Of a DNA stretch of 64,000 nt, positions 32,691 to 43,855 are shown one piece after another; positions within the stretch are counted from its first letter, which is position 1; each line of letters begins with the position of its first letter. The stretch is from the NCBI GenBank assembly GCA_027922465.2, contig BQMF02000040.1, positions 682,001-746,000 on the forward strand, read 5' to 3'. Origin of the DNA: Turritopsis dohrnii. Its lineage: Eukaryota; Cnidaria; Hydrozoa; Anthoathecata; Oceaniidae. A program made the translations under genes and the position numbers. The notes under the pieces are model-generated. The model was not told the DNA's origin. It ran no database searches and saw nothing but the letters and a program-made list of their open reading frames with translations.

Positions 32691-34751
32691 GTGTTTATTT
32701 TCTTAATAAGTTGTTGATTAATGATCGATTATGTTCATGACATTTTCCCATGAATTCATGCTAATATAATATCTGACACACATTCCAGGGAATTTATGAC
32801 TGACCACAAAAAAGGATTTCTGGCTACGTCACTGAAAGGTCTCGTTGTGTGTTCAAAAAATAACCGCAACTTTCAGAAAAATCACACCCGAATGGATCAG
32901 GTTCTGATCATCAATACATCTTTCCCCAAATATTTTTTTCATCCTGATTCAAAACGAGCACATAATTGATAAAAATGTAGACAAACTCTTGGGGAAAGGC
33001 TGAGGTACAGCTGAACAAGTGGAGGAAAAAAGTTTGATCGAAATAAAGGTTTCTTTCCCATAGAAAGATGATGTGTCTTTATATTTTATTCTTATAAGCA
33101 GTGACATTTTTTCTTTGTATACATTTTTTAGAAACTTGGAAAGAGTAAACATACCATTGACAAAGCTAGATAACTATGATGATCACTTGAGAAAGATCAT
33201 TCCAACTTGCAAAACACATATATCATCATGATTGACAACCTGCATTCATTCAATTGACTGAAGATCTAGATAAATACAAGAACAGATTGTGATATGAAGA
33301 CAAATCTAAATACAGGGATAACCTACAAGAATAAAAATAAGTACTGCCATGTGTCATATGAATATCAGTAACTGCTATTCATATAACCAATAATCAAGAG
33401 ATTCCAACTTGTTTATAACGGCTACTAGATTATCAGTCCAAACTTTTGATATACTATTTACTTATCTGAATCCTAGAAACAATGAAATCTTTTTGACAGT
33501 TCTTGGAAATTCTGTTTCCTTGAGCATATTTCGATATTAGAAATCATCATGTGTATAACACATAATTATGATGTAATAGTAAGTGAGGCCAACACCTTAC
33601 CCTCACTAACCCCAAACACATTTCACAAAGTTTACACCGTAAAGTCTGTTGTTTTCGATTTTTCAGACGAACTGTATGCAGAGGTGGATTTGGAGAGTGC
33701 AGAAGATAAGAAAGTAATTTTACCATAGCGGAGGAGAGAGAACAGCTGAAATCTTGGCATGCAGGTACCACGCTACTCTTCAACAATACACCTATTCAAG
33801 TTTTTATAGACTTTCTAGTACTGTTGACGCGTCGTTGAGAAAAAGTATTAAAAAGTTTTACAGATTATTATCAAAAATCCAAAAACAAACATGTTTTCAC
33901 TTCACGTGAAAGGAGAAGGAAGGACTCGAACCGGTGTGGAGGATCGTAAAACTTATATGTTCATCTATACGTCATTGTCATTCCCAAGCAATACTAAAAC
34001 AACTGCTGAACAGAGACACGACAAACAGTCCAAGAATCGAAAGATGGCAAATGAGAATACAAGCATCTAGGTGATTTTAGATTAGTGAAAAGACAGACGA
34101 TTTAGAGAAGTCATAGTTACATGAAAATAGTTACATAGTTTGTATGAAAAATGCAAATAAAAATAATCCATATTATCACGACGAAGAAGTATTCGTAACG
34201 AATTACATAAAGACGCCACGCTGTTTGATTTATTAGTCAACTATAATTTTATATCTTTTTATTTGTGATCCAAGAAAAACCGTCATAATTTTAACAAACA
34301 ACCTGACTTGCTTCCGTAGTCAGTTGCATTCTTTGATATTTCGTTTTTAAGTAGTGGGAGGGGGAGCTATTATGTATGCTGCTTTCAGTTTATAACTTAT
34401 TTTAGTTAATAACAAGATGTTTTTAGGAGGAAACCCCTAAAATATACCACCTATATCAGAATAGAATGTATAAAATATTACTTACTGACATCTTTGAAAT
34501 CTATGATCTGCAATGAAAATCAAATCATATACTATTTGTTTTACAATGACCAGGAGAGTATGGTAAAAGTTGATCATGCCTGCATGTATAATAAGATTGA
34601 AATAACTGACAGGGGAATACTTCTGTCCTCCCTCAAACTTTCAAGCCTGTTGATAGGCATGTGATTGCGTTGCCATTGACTGAATGTAATATTTTCATTG
34701 ATTTAACGTTTTGGTTTTTAGGTTTCTAGCTCCACTGGAAGATTTCTTGTT
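32691..34751. other. Upstream region of the first membrane-protein paralogue
   Basis: No gene seen. From about 33660 the sequence is patchily homologous to the region upstream of the second paralogue (about 42590-43850); shared blocks include TTTTACCAT, CCAAGAATC(A/G)AAAGATGG, CACGACGAA(G/A)AAGTATTCGT and TGATCATGCCTG. Both upstream regions end in a TTTTTAG or TTTAG acceptor just before the ATG (about 34722 and 43827), so a 5' UTR intron is probably conserved. Confidence 0.55.
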
Positions 34752-35627
34752 ATGTATCCAACTTTAATACAACTGATAGTTCAAGGTGTTGCAGCTGGTT
34801 GTGTTGTTGTTGCAGTGGTGATTACTTTAATTGTTTGGAAAGGATGTAAAGGGAAGTGTAATGCGTTCCAAGAATGGATCATCTTGTTGGTATTTCCACC
34901 AGATTTCATTGCTTTGGAACGAGTTACCGATAAAGATGGATCCAAGAAGCAGTCCTTGGTGCTTTTAGGAAACGTCGTCGATCCTGAATACGAAGCCAAA
35001 ACACGTTCATGCTGTTTCATAGCAGCTATGGCTCTTGCCGTTGAATTACTTGTTATTTTCATATCATATTGTGTTTTTAAACAACATCAAGGTTGCCCAG
35101 CTGGCGTAATCAACATGGCCGAAGATTGGCATTGCTTTTATGAAGGAAACGATTTTGACTGTTTCAATTATCTTACGGATAATTATCTTCTCTTGCAAAA
35201 GGCTTTCAGAGTAAACAAAGTGGTGTGTACAAAGATCTCTTTTTCACCTGGACTGGCCGCTGCAAGAGCGCTTGGTACATATAAACTCGTCATTTTTGTG
35301 GCAACAGTTTTTGGAAAGATAATTCAAATAAGTGGCGATCCCCAAAAAAAGAACTCGTATGGCTATTGTTTTACATTCTTTTATATCTCTTTCGTTCTTG
35401 CATACATAGGGGCATTCGTTGGCTTGGGGATTTATCTAGCGAGAGATGGCTTGACGAATTTGGAGATGTACAAGTTTATAGAATATTTGGTTTCCAGTTT
35501 TATGCTTGTGGTGTTGCCATTTGCGATGGTTTGGAGCACAAGAAAACGCTATTTTTTGGGTGAAAGTGAAGATTATCCATTGCCTAAGACTGATGCAAAG
35601 ACTGATGTCGTTTCAACGATTGCTTGA
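34752..35627 (+). CDS. Multi-pass membrane protein of unknown family (paralogue 1)
   Basis: 291-aa single-exon frame. Hydrophobic segments lie near residues 9-29, 86-109, 166-191, 205-231 and 243-264, with a further weakly hydrophobic piece at 41-52 (WIILLVFPPDFIAL). The stretch between segments 2 and 3 has four Cys (about 115, 128, 137, 159) in GCPAGVI...DWHCFYEGNDFDCFNY...VVCTK, likely two disulfides on the outside. A conserved GLAAARALGTYKL precedes segment 3 and KRYFLGESEDYPL closes the last segment. I do not recognise the family. The paralogue at 43856 shares all of these features. Orientation, channel or receptor function are open; no enzyme motif is visible. Confidence 0.8.
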   Translation: MYPTLIQLIVQGVAAGCVVVAVVITLIVWKGCKGKCNAFQEWIILLVFPPDFIALERVTDKDGSKKQSLVLLGNVVDPEYEAKTRSCCFIAAMALAVELLVIFISYCVFKQHQGCPAGVINMAEDWHCFYEGNDFDCFNYLTDNYLLLQKAFRVNKVVCTKISFSPGLAAARALGTYKLVIFVATVFGKIIQISGDPQKKNSYGYCFTFFYISFVLAYIGAFVGLGIYLARDGLTNLEMYKFIEYLVSSFMLVVLPFAMVWSTRKRYFLGESEDYPLPKTDAKTDVVSTIA

Positions 35628-36691
35628 AGATCGATTCCACTCTTTTTGGACAACAGGACAACAGTTTTGGGACTTATACTCTCTTATTTTATATATATAT
35701 ATTAGTTTTTAAGGTTTACAAGAAACACTTTGCATCTCAATTACGTTATATTTCTTAAACCACAATTGTCATTATTGAAAATGATACTGTAGTATGGTCA
35801 AGACATTTTCGGTTGCAAATTTTATAAAATATTGAAAATTTGGCCTACATTTGTTCCAAATTTCACTTTTTTGACCAAGTTATAAAGAATGAATATCGGA
35901 ACGCGCAGCTGGTAGATACACTAATGTGCATAATAAGAAACGTCCAAATTTTCGGAAGATTTTTTGAACACAATATAAAAACAATTTATAAATACAAATA
36001 ATTAAAAAGTATAATAAGGTTAAAAACAGCAATAAATAGGTATAAATAAAGGTATAAAAATTCAAGAAATTAAGTAAAATATCACTGCACAATGTGAAAA
36101 AAGAGCATGTAAAAAAAACTGAAACGAAGCAACCGCTTACAAAAAACATACAAAGCAAAGCAATGCTACAAACGAGACAAATGACCAAATATTAGAGACA
36201 CTTGCGTACTCAAGCGTGAAATGGAAACCCAATTTTCGGAAGATTGAGGCCTTGATGACTAAAATTATAAAAGCTGAACGTGGAAAATCAGTATAGTCAA
36301 ATTAATATAGGCTAGCGCGAAGTTTCCTGAAATATACTCGAATAATAATGAATATCAGCTGGGGTGGCAAAGTAACCCGTCCCCTATATCGGTTAGTAAA
36401 AAAAAGTCCGCCTGAGCAAGAATAATAAAAAAAACTTCTTTTGCAAAGATCGTTTTCCATGACATTCAAATTTTATTTTATGAAATCTCGATCGATCTAA
36501 TACTGAATATACCGACCTCGTGTGTCGACCAAGCCGATACGCTCGTGCTGCAGAAAACACTTATGATGGCAAGAAGAATAGAGTCTTGAAACTACATACA
36601 TACTGTATCATAGTTCAATTCCAAAGAACATGGTAAAATCTAAGGAGTTGGATGGTTTTAACAAAGTTTAGATGAACAAAACGAAGGTTAA
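35628..36691. other. Downstream flank of paralogue 1, no gene
   Basis: AT-rich sequence. A 102-aa hydrophobic frame on the minus strand (35880-36188) is Phe/Leu/Cys-rich and looks like random AT-rich sequence. Nothing else is supported. Confidence 0.4.
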
Positions 36692-36799
36692 AGGCTGGTG
36701 TTCACTGACAAAAATGTCCTATCGCGAAATTATTTCGATTTTGGGAAGCGCCATCTTGTCACTGAAAAACGTAAACAACGAAAAAAAGTGAAAAATATG

Positions 36800-37610
36800 G
36801 TTTCGAAAGATATTTCAAGAAAGAGAAAAACGAGGTGTTTATACAACTCTGCTAAAATCTCTTCGACTGCATGACATAGAGTCTTATTTCAGGTAGACAA
36901 TTTTATATGTTTTTTGAGTCTTCACTAATATACATATACTAGCCACCAAGGCGGCGTCGCTCGCCGCCCGTTCAGCCTGAGTTGAGTTCACGAAAAATAA
37001 AATTAAAGAATTGGCAATGATAAGTGTGCCCATGTTGTAGAGCTCGAGAAACCGATCAAAAAAATGTATGGGATCGTTTTGCTGCGACCAACCGTTACGG
37101 AGATATCGTCGATCAAAAGTTTTGATGACGTCACAGACCCGTCCCCCCAAAAAATTAGACCCAAATTTTTTGTAACCCCATCGCCTGTATCGCGGACCCC
37201 AAAAAACGTCAGTTATTCCTATTGGTTATCGAGATCATTTTCCCTAAATGTCCCATTCGATTAAGGTCTCTTTACAATGGTTTCACACCTGACGTCGCAC
37301 AAAATAAAATGAAATAATCACTCTCATAACTCAATCTACCATTTTGCGTGACTTACAGACAAACAGACGGAGAATCAGCTATTAATATATAGACACAAAT
37401 TACATATTTTCCATAGATTTCTGCGCATGTCTCCTGAAAGATTTGAGCATCTTCTAAGCCTTGTAGAACCAAGCATTGTAAAAAAGGACACCAATTTTCG
37501 GAAAGCAGTAACTTCGTCCGAAAGACTTGCGCTGACTCTCAGGTTTTTGGCATCGGGTGAAAGTCAAATCTCCTTATCATTTTCTTTCCGAATGGGAGGT
37601 AAAAATGTCA
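36800..37610 (+). pseudogene. Harbinger (ALP1-like) nuclease, N-terminal remnant split by an insertion
   Basis: About 36831-36896 reads RGVYTTLLKSLRLHDIESYF. About 37411-37600 continues FLRMSPERFEHLLSLVEP, KDTNFRKAV and RLALTLRFLASGESQISLSF, the standard start of Harbinger transposases. The two parts are separated by the dispersed repeat at 36925-37394. The catalytic domain downstream is missing. Confidence 0.82.
36925..37394 (+). repeat. Dispersed repeat copy nested in the Harbinger element
   Basis: The segment from ACTAGCCACC to TATTAATATATAGAC contains GTATGGGATCGTTT, GAGATATCGTCGATCAAA, GATGACGTCA, CGTATCGC-like and CCTATTGGTT blocks in the same order as the complement of 59235-59795 and 59784-60345. 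Unclassified family. Confidence 0.75.
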
Positions 37611-37796
37611 CCCAGATCAGATCCAGTTTATTTCTACCCATTTTTCAAAAAAAAACTTCACTCCACATCAGTATACAAATTGTTTTTTTTAAAAAATGAT
37701 ATTTTTCAAAAACTACGTAAAACAATAGATTTAATGAAGCGCGCTGTCGGTATTCTTTGATTTGAAATTATTTAGGTTTTTTCGCAAAAAAATAGC

Positions 37797-37831
37797 GCGA
37801 TATGGAATGAAAATTTTTCATTCCATATCGC
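37797..37831. repeat. 35-bp near-perfect palindrome
   Basis: GCGATATGGAATGAAAA, one T, then its exact complement: 17-bp arms with a one-base centre. It lies inside the Harbinger element near its right end. Confidence 0.9.
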
Positions 37832-37986
37832 AAAAAAAAAATAGGTCATGTTTTTACGCGAAAGACATAAAAGATAGGTCAGTTTTTGTGTTCACCAAAA
37901 AGTCCCGAAATTATTTTGCGATTTTATTTCGCGATAGGTAAAAAATACCTGCAGTGAACACCAGCCTTAAGAAAGCTGCATTCAAC

Positions 37987-38022
37987 CATAGTTAATAGAA
38001 ACATTTATTTCTATTAACTATG
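37987..38022. repeat. Hairpin with 15-bp perfect arms
   Basis: CATAGTTAATAGAAA, loop CATTTA, then TTTCTATTAACTATG. It starts 17 bases outside the Harbinger element's right target duplication. No coding context. Confidence 0.9.
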
Positions 38023-38599
38023 ATTCAACAAAATTCCTGTATTCTCTTTAATTAGCGCCCTTCTACATTAATAAGCGCACCCTTCAAGTTGAAAATATTT
38101 TTATAAGCGCGCTTGTCTAATAACCGCTGGGCACTTATTGGAAAGAATAGTACAGTGGCGGATCTAGAGGTATGTCGAAATTTGTGTAGGAGAGTGTTAG
38201 CAATCTAACCATAAAAGAAAAGCGTTCAAATAATCCCATTGGTAATATGAATTGAATTCACAAATTAATAAGCACCCGGGCGGTAATTATAATTTTGGGA
38301 AAAAATACGAAAATGCCGTAATGGAAACAAAAGAAATAGAAATATTTACATGATGTTTTAGAAGTATGAAAAAGGTTAAAAAGATTTAAAAATGTTTCCT
38401 TCTTAATTTTTGAAGTTTTAATGTTCCTATGAATAGCTTTTCCTTTCTCCAACTTATTGAGAGCGTCATTTGCTTTAGGACTTATTTAGGACAAAGAATA
38501 ACACGTTATCGCCTCGACAGCAGACATAACCATTTTCTAGAGTTCCTTTTTTATGTGCCCCTCTCCAATTCGCCCCTCGACCGTATCTAAAAAATACGG

Positions 38600-39330
38600 A
38601 AAGTGAGACACCTCAAGAGAAATTGTTTTTGTTGTCAAAGAGTGCTGAATATCTGTATGGTGAAATTTGCAAACCTGCTAAAAACTAAGAAAAACTGTGA
38701 ACAACTATTACATTCTAGCCAGGGCATATCATTTCAAAGAAAGCCCTTTCAAAAAGGTTCTCCTTCTCAGAATTTGAATGTGTATCTTCCGATCTAACCA
38801 TTCAGACCGATGCGTCAAAGGGCGCTCAATGAAAGGATATGATCATGAGCTGAGTCCTTGTAAAGTTTGGGACAGGGTTAGTACAGTACATTTTAATGAA
38901 TATAAGTACAGGGAAAACTAGTTCTCCAAACTTCTACAATGGCAGAAAGTGAATCAAATAGACAAGTGGCCGTTAAATAAAAAAGGGTTTCCAAAGTGAG
39001 AAATTGTTCTAGTTCTCAAAGGAAGTCTGAGAATTTTTGGTCAAGTATCAAATCATTGTAGAGTGTCCTCAGGCATATGAAGTATCATGCAGACTGAGAA
39101 TACATATGGATTTAAGCAAATGGATTTTAATTCATCTGATTTACAAGGAAATAGCACGAAGAGTAGGGATCGTGAACATAGATCTGTTTGCACCAGGATT
39201 GTTTTACCAAGTCCCTGAAGGATCAGCAAGCAAGGGAACTGATGCCATGCAATATCCCTTGTGAATTGAATTCCCTCCACTTTCTATGATAAACAGTGTT
39301 GTTCTAACAAAGATTTAGAAAGAAAAGGTA
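38600..39330 (+). pseudogene. Decayed DIRS-like retrotransposon (RT/RNase H fragment)
   Basis: Broken frames read TIQTDASKG (RNase H-type Asp motif of DIRS-like pol) near 38800, and VNIDLFAPGL...GTDAMQYP then EFPPLSMIN near 39165-39290. These match the (M)DLFAS..., TDAF... and FPPFSLI motifs that follow the RNase H domain in DIRS/Ngaro elements. Several stops and frameshifts. Ends not seen. Confidence 0.6.
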
Positions 39331-39937
39331 AGGGGAATACTTGTGACACTACTGTGGTAAATCAGGGATGGGTAAATTCAACCCTGACATGCCACCCTAC
39401 TAAATAATTTTGTAAGAAAACATAAAACATAAAACGGCACATTGACCGGCTATCACTTTTCAGGAATCGCTTTTTTAAAAACGCTTTAAACACTGAAATC
39501 ATACGGGCACGAGGTGGCGGCAATTTTGGCGATCGCGCGAGGTTGGGATAGTTGATATGAGATCGACGGCGATTTATGAAATACAATTCCTTAATTTCAT
39601 CATAAGGCCGCGCAGGAAATTTATAACCACCTCCTCGATCTCAACAGATAAACATATACAACGTTGTTTCTGGGGTAGGCGTGGGCGTACTTCGATTTTG
39701 ATCATGAAATTCAAATTCTGCCTTCTTCACTGTGCGCCCATAAAAGTAAGTATTTGCATTAGCTAAATGTTTAAGGGCGTCTTGATAATGACGCCATTTT
39801 CCTGATGTCCATTATTGAAAACATTATTGAAAAACTAGCCTACAATCGATAATCGCAATTTTTGTCCAAATATTTAATCATTTTGTTGACTTTAGGACAC
39901 CCGTGGTGGAGTAAAGTATTTAAAATACCCGTGGTTT

Positions 39938-39973
39938 CTCCTCCTCCTCCTCCTACTACTACTACTACTCCAA
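39938..39973. repeat. Microsatellite (CTC)n(CTA)n
   Basis: Uninterrupted CTC repeats pass directly into CTA repeats, 36 bp in all. Confidence 0.9.
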
Positions 39974-40009
39974 GTTATGAACGTTTTCGTGCAGCGTTTA
40001 CATGACATC

Positions 40010-40435
40010 GTTGCCGAATTCGCAAATTTGGTCAAATTAGGACTTCCAGTTGACCAATTTTCATGAAAATTTGCACAAAGCACAATTGAAAGGTGCTGAT
40101 TTCAAATTTGACAATGATATTGCCAGGTTTGACTAAAATTGGCCAATTTAGGCCAAATTTGGACCAAGTTTCGAAAGTTCTTCAATTTTCAGGAAATTTT
40201 GCACGGATCACAATTGAAAGGTGCTGATTTCGAATTTGACAATTATGTTGCCAGGTTTTACTAAAATTGGGCAATTTAGGTCAAATTCGGACCAAATTTA
40301 GAAAGTTCTTCAAATTTCAAAACATTTTGCGCCGATCACATTTGAAAGGTGCTGATTACGAATTTGTCAGTCATTTTGTCAGATTTGAACAGAAATGGGT
40401 AATTCGGGCCAAATTTGGATCAAACTTAGAAGCGG
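40010..40435. repeat. Satellite-like tandem repeat, 128-bp period, about three units
   Basis: AAAGGTGCTGAT occurs at 40089, 40217 and 40345, exactly 128 bp apart. Each unit also contains AATTTGACAAT-like and GGTCAAATT/GGCCAAATTTGGA blocks. The right end runs into AAGCGGCCAAGCGGCTTCTTG. No coding frame is conserved. Confidence 0.88.
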
Positions 40436-40599
40436 CCAAGCGGCTTCTTGTTTTTATATAGTATATTCTGCTTGAAAAATAATATGAGCTGTGAGAGAAA
40501 AAAATACCAAAAAAATGATCTACCGGGTGCAAAAAATAAAATTTTCCTGATGTCCCTAGTAACATATTTTAATTGGAATCCGGAAATTGATAAAATTCA

Positions 40600-41060
40600 A
40601 AATGTGTAAACAAAATATGGCCACTTGGACTTGACTTTCGCTTCTTATGTTTTTTGGAGACCGAAAAAGGAGAATATATAGTATCTGTCAGTGTTTCGAG
40701 AAATATATAAGGAATTATATACAGAATGAAAGGTTTTTGTATGCGTGAAGAATAAGATGAAAACAACAAGCCAATAATACAAGTGATTCACTAACAAGAT
40801 CTTGATGAAATATTTTTAACCTAAAAAAGAAATATTTGTCTTCTGCATAGAGAAATGTTTCTGTATTTGACGTCCTTAATATCGTTAACTTGCTTAGAGC
40901 CCACCAGACTGCATCTCCAGGTACCCAATCTAAATCAAAAGTCTTTCTCCAAATCCACAAAAGCAAAAAATACAGATATATACCTCCTTTCTAGGTTACT
41001 AAATGTTTCACTTAACAACTGTCTCAAAATAAATATTTCATCTTTTGTACTACAACCTGC
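40600..41060. repeat. Segmental duplication block B, copy 1
   Basis: Contains ACAAAATATGGCCACT, CTTATGTTTTTTGGAGA...AAAAGGAGA, a TCCAAATCCACAAAAGCAAA block, and CACTTAACAACTGTCTCA. The same blocks occur in the same order at 45700-47170, beyond the second membrane-protein gene. Confidence 0.65.
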
Positions 41061-43855
41061 CATGACATCAAACAGCAGTTTGTCTATATGTTCCAGCTTT
41101 CCAATCAATCATTCAATAACCCTCCCATTGCTTTTGTAACCTAGCCATCAACTTCCAGTAACTATCAGGTAGGAGCAACTTCTAATTAAGCTATTATGAG
41201 AGAATATAATACAATATTTTCCCATAGGAAGAGACACCAATTTGTATATAGCTCACTTGGTAAGATGGTGAGCTTGTAGTTCAAGGGTGATAACTGGCAC
41301 TGTAGAATGCTAATGCGATTTGATAGTTACAGAATAATTATGTATGCAGCCAAAAATTTGATTGTGCATGTTGTGTTGGAATGAACAAGTGCCTAGAATT
41401 TCATAGATAAAACCACAATCATCTGTCAGTCTAGTATGTGCAGTTCTCTCTAAGGTATACATTCCTGACGGAGGCCCCCACATCAGTGGATTTCACTGCC
41501 AGCCCCCCTTGGCCTGGTTAAAATAAATTGAAACAAAAAAACAAAAACAACTATTACAGTGGTACGTACAACCCAATAAGAAAATTAAAAATATATGAAT
41601 ATTTGAGAATGACTTGCATTGATAGTCAAGTTAGGTGAAGCCGCAAGTTAAGCTCTGTTGCATAATTAGAAGTTGTCTATGTCATTATTTTAGATTATTT
41701 CAAGGAACATAATTGCCTTTATATTGCCTTTAACATTAAGTATTGAAAACATTGAGCAATTATCGAGGAAAGAACACAACATTAAACAATTACAGATTAT
41801 TTACTATATATGACTTCATTAAATCAGTTTTTTCTGAGAATTAGTTTATGCTGGCTTGATTATGAGGTGTTTGTAATTGTTTGATCACAGCATTAACAAA
41901 CAGCGAGTTTGAATACCTCTTCTTATTCATCTGTTTGATAGTTGTTTTATCTCAAGCAATGCACTCGAAAACCAATGCTTTTTATTTGATTTACCATTTG
42001 TGTAGATTTGTCTTCTCTGATAACACTTGTCAAAGTTCTTTTTTTCATGGCGGCGCTTATACTATTGTATCGTTGTATTGTAAAACTTGTCCACTCTTGG
42101 ATCTGCTTATGCTCAGTATATTGCGGGGCCATTCATAGCGAGAGCTACTTGCTAGTATGTAAATCACATAAATTTTACTAAACAATTTGTAGATGGCTTC
42201 GTACGTTTAAAGTGTTAACAGCGTTTATAAGAAAGCAAAAAGGAATTGCTACAATTAGGTCCCGTGATTTCATTGTAGGAGACACGCCTTTTACTTCGAT
42301 ACTGGTGGAGATGCTGTTGAGTTTGCTGAAAAGTACAGAGCTTCAAAAACACTAAGAACGAAACTACTTAATGAAGTATTAACTCTTGTATAATTAACTG
42401 AAATGGCAAGAAATACTAAATTATTGAGTTTTTAAGCAGCAGAGGTTACAGAGAAAGTTGAATCAAAAGAAATCAACATTCAAGAAAAGAGAAACTACTT
42501 TATGACCAGCAATAAAATTTCAGCAATGTCAACAAAACCCTGTCGAATTAAAAAATTATTCGAACAAGTTCGAAAATATTAACACAGAGATGGAATCGAG
42601 AGTGAAAAAGATGGGTAAATGGTTTTACCATGGCTGAGAAGAGAGAATAGGTAAAATTTCTTATAAACTTTGGGAATACTATTGACGTCACGAGAAAAAG
42701 CATTTGAGAAAACAGTGAAAATTTATGTTCAACAGAAATGCCCATAACAGACCAAGAATCAAAAGATGGAAAATGAATGCTTAGCATAGCGTATAAACAA
42801 AGCTACTTGAATATAGCTGATTTGATATGCCGAGCTTTCAACAATGAACAATCAGACGATTCAGAAAGGTCACATTTATATACGAGAATCTCAATATCAC
42901 AACCGCTGTTCCTATAGCTGGGCGAGATAAGATCTGCAAAAAAATTTACGGACCTATGCCAAGGTGAAAACGGATTAAACACCGTAATTGGACAGGACAT
43001 CATTACAGAAATTTAATTACCATTTAATTCTGTAGAAAAATTTCTGCCCACGAGCACCAAAATCGTTCAAAACTCCGAAAACTGGAAAAAGTCTTTAGCG
43101 CTACAGTATCCCTCCTGCAATCAACTAAATACCTGCCAGTTATTCTTTAATCGTGCGACAACATGAAAGGTAGAAGAGATCGAGAATCACACCACCAAAT
43201 ATATTGCAACAAAGTTTCAACCAACTATCTCGACAATGTCAATTATAGTAGTTATGGTTGTCAGTTATGACACTTTTTAAGTTTCTCATACCTCACGAAA
43301 CAAACATGTTTATGTCATCACGACGAAAAAGTATTCGTTACGAGGCGTTATTTGTTTTCTTTTTTTTAAGTAAGGGAAAGTATACGATGCTTACAGTTTA
43401 CGAATTTTGAGTTATTCAGTCACTAAAAAGACGTTATGAGGAGAAGACTTAATTCTTTCTGAAAAAGACCACCTTTCTGAAATATCCGCATTTTATGTCA
43501 GAATAAAATGTGGATGATATTATAAAATTCTTTAAAATGCCTCATCTATATAAACAACATCTGGAATCAAAAACAAATTATGTACTATTTGTTGTCAAGA
43601 TCAAGAGAATAGTAAAACATGATCATGCCTGTAAACAAATAATTTCGGATAGAAGTAAATGACAGGACAACAGATTAGATGTGTTAACTTTCCTCATTAA
43701 TCCTAAAACAATTTCTTACAATAAATCCCTCAATGCAACTCATCGATAATCATTATTTATGTTGTTCCTAGTACTTAAGTCCTATGTTTGTGTATCAATT
43801 TTTAATTTTCACTAATTTTTATTTAGTTGTCTAGTTCGTTGGAACACATCTTGTA
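41061..43855. other. Intergenic region before paralogue 2
   Basis: 41061-42580: no gene recognised; the frames at 41881-42138 (both strands) are featureless. About 42590-43855 is the upstream region of paralogue 2, homologous to that of paralogue 1, ending in a TTTATTTAG acceptor at about 43827. Confidence 0.5.

Larger units (their letters stand above)
36692..37967 (+). mobile_element. PIF/Harbinger-type element, 1276 bp, defective
   Basis: The ends AGGCTGGTGTTCACTG (36692) and CAGTGAACACCAGCCT (to 37967) are inverted. Both are bordered by TAA (36689-36691 and 37968-37970), the 3-bp TWA target duplication of PIF/Harbinger. Subterminal TATCGCGAAAT is also inverted at both sides. It encodes only the N-terminal part of a Harbinger nuclease and is interrupted by a dispersed repeat. 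Confidence 0.88.

Noticed and set aside
33915..33945. Minus-strand GGTTCGAGTCC resembling a tRNA B-box
   Set aside because: The flanking bases do not form a T-stem or acceptor stem.
35880..36188. 102-codon hydrophobic minus-strand frame
   Set aside because: AT-rich composition yields Phe/Leu/Cys-rich random hydrophobic sequence; no start context or homologous features.
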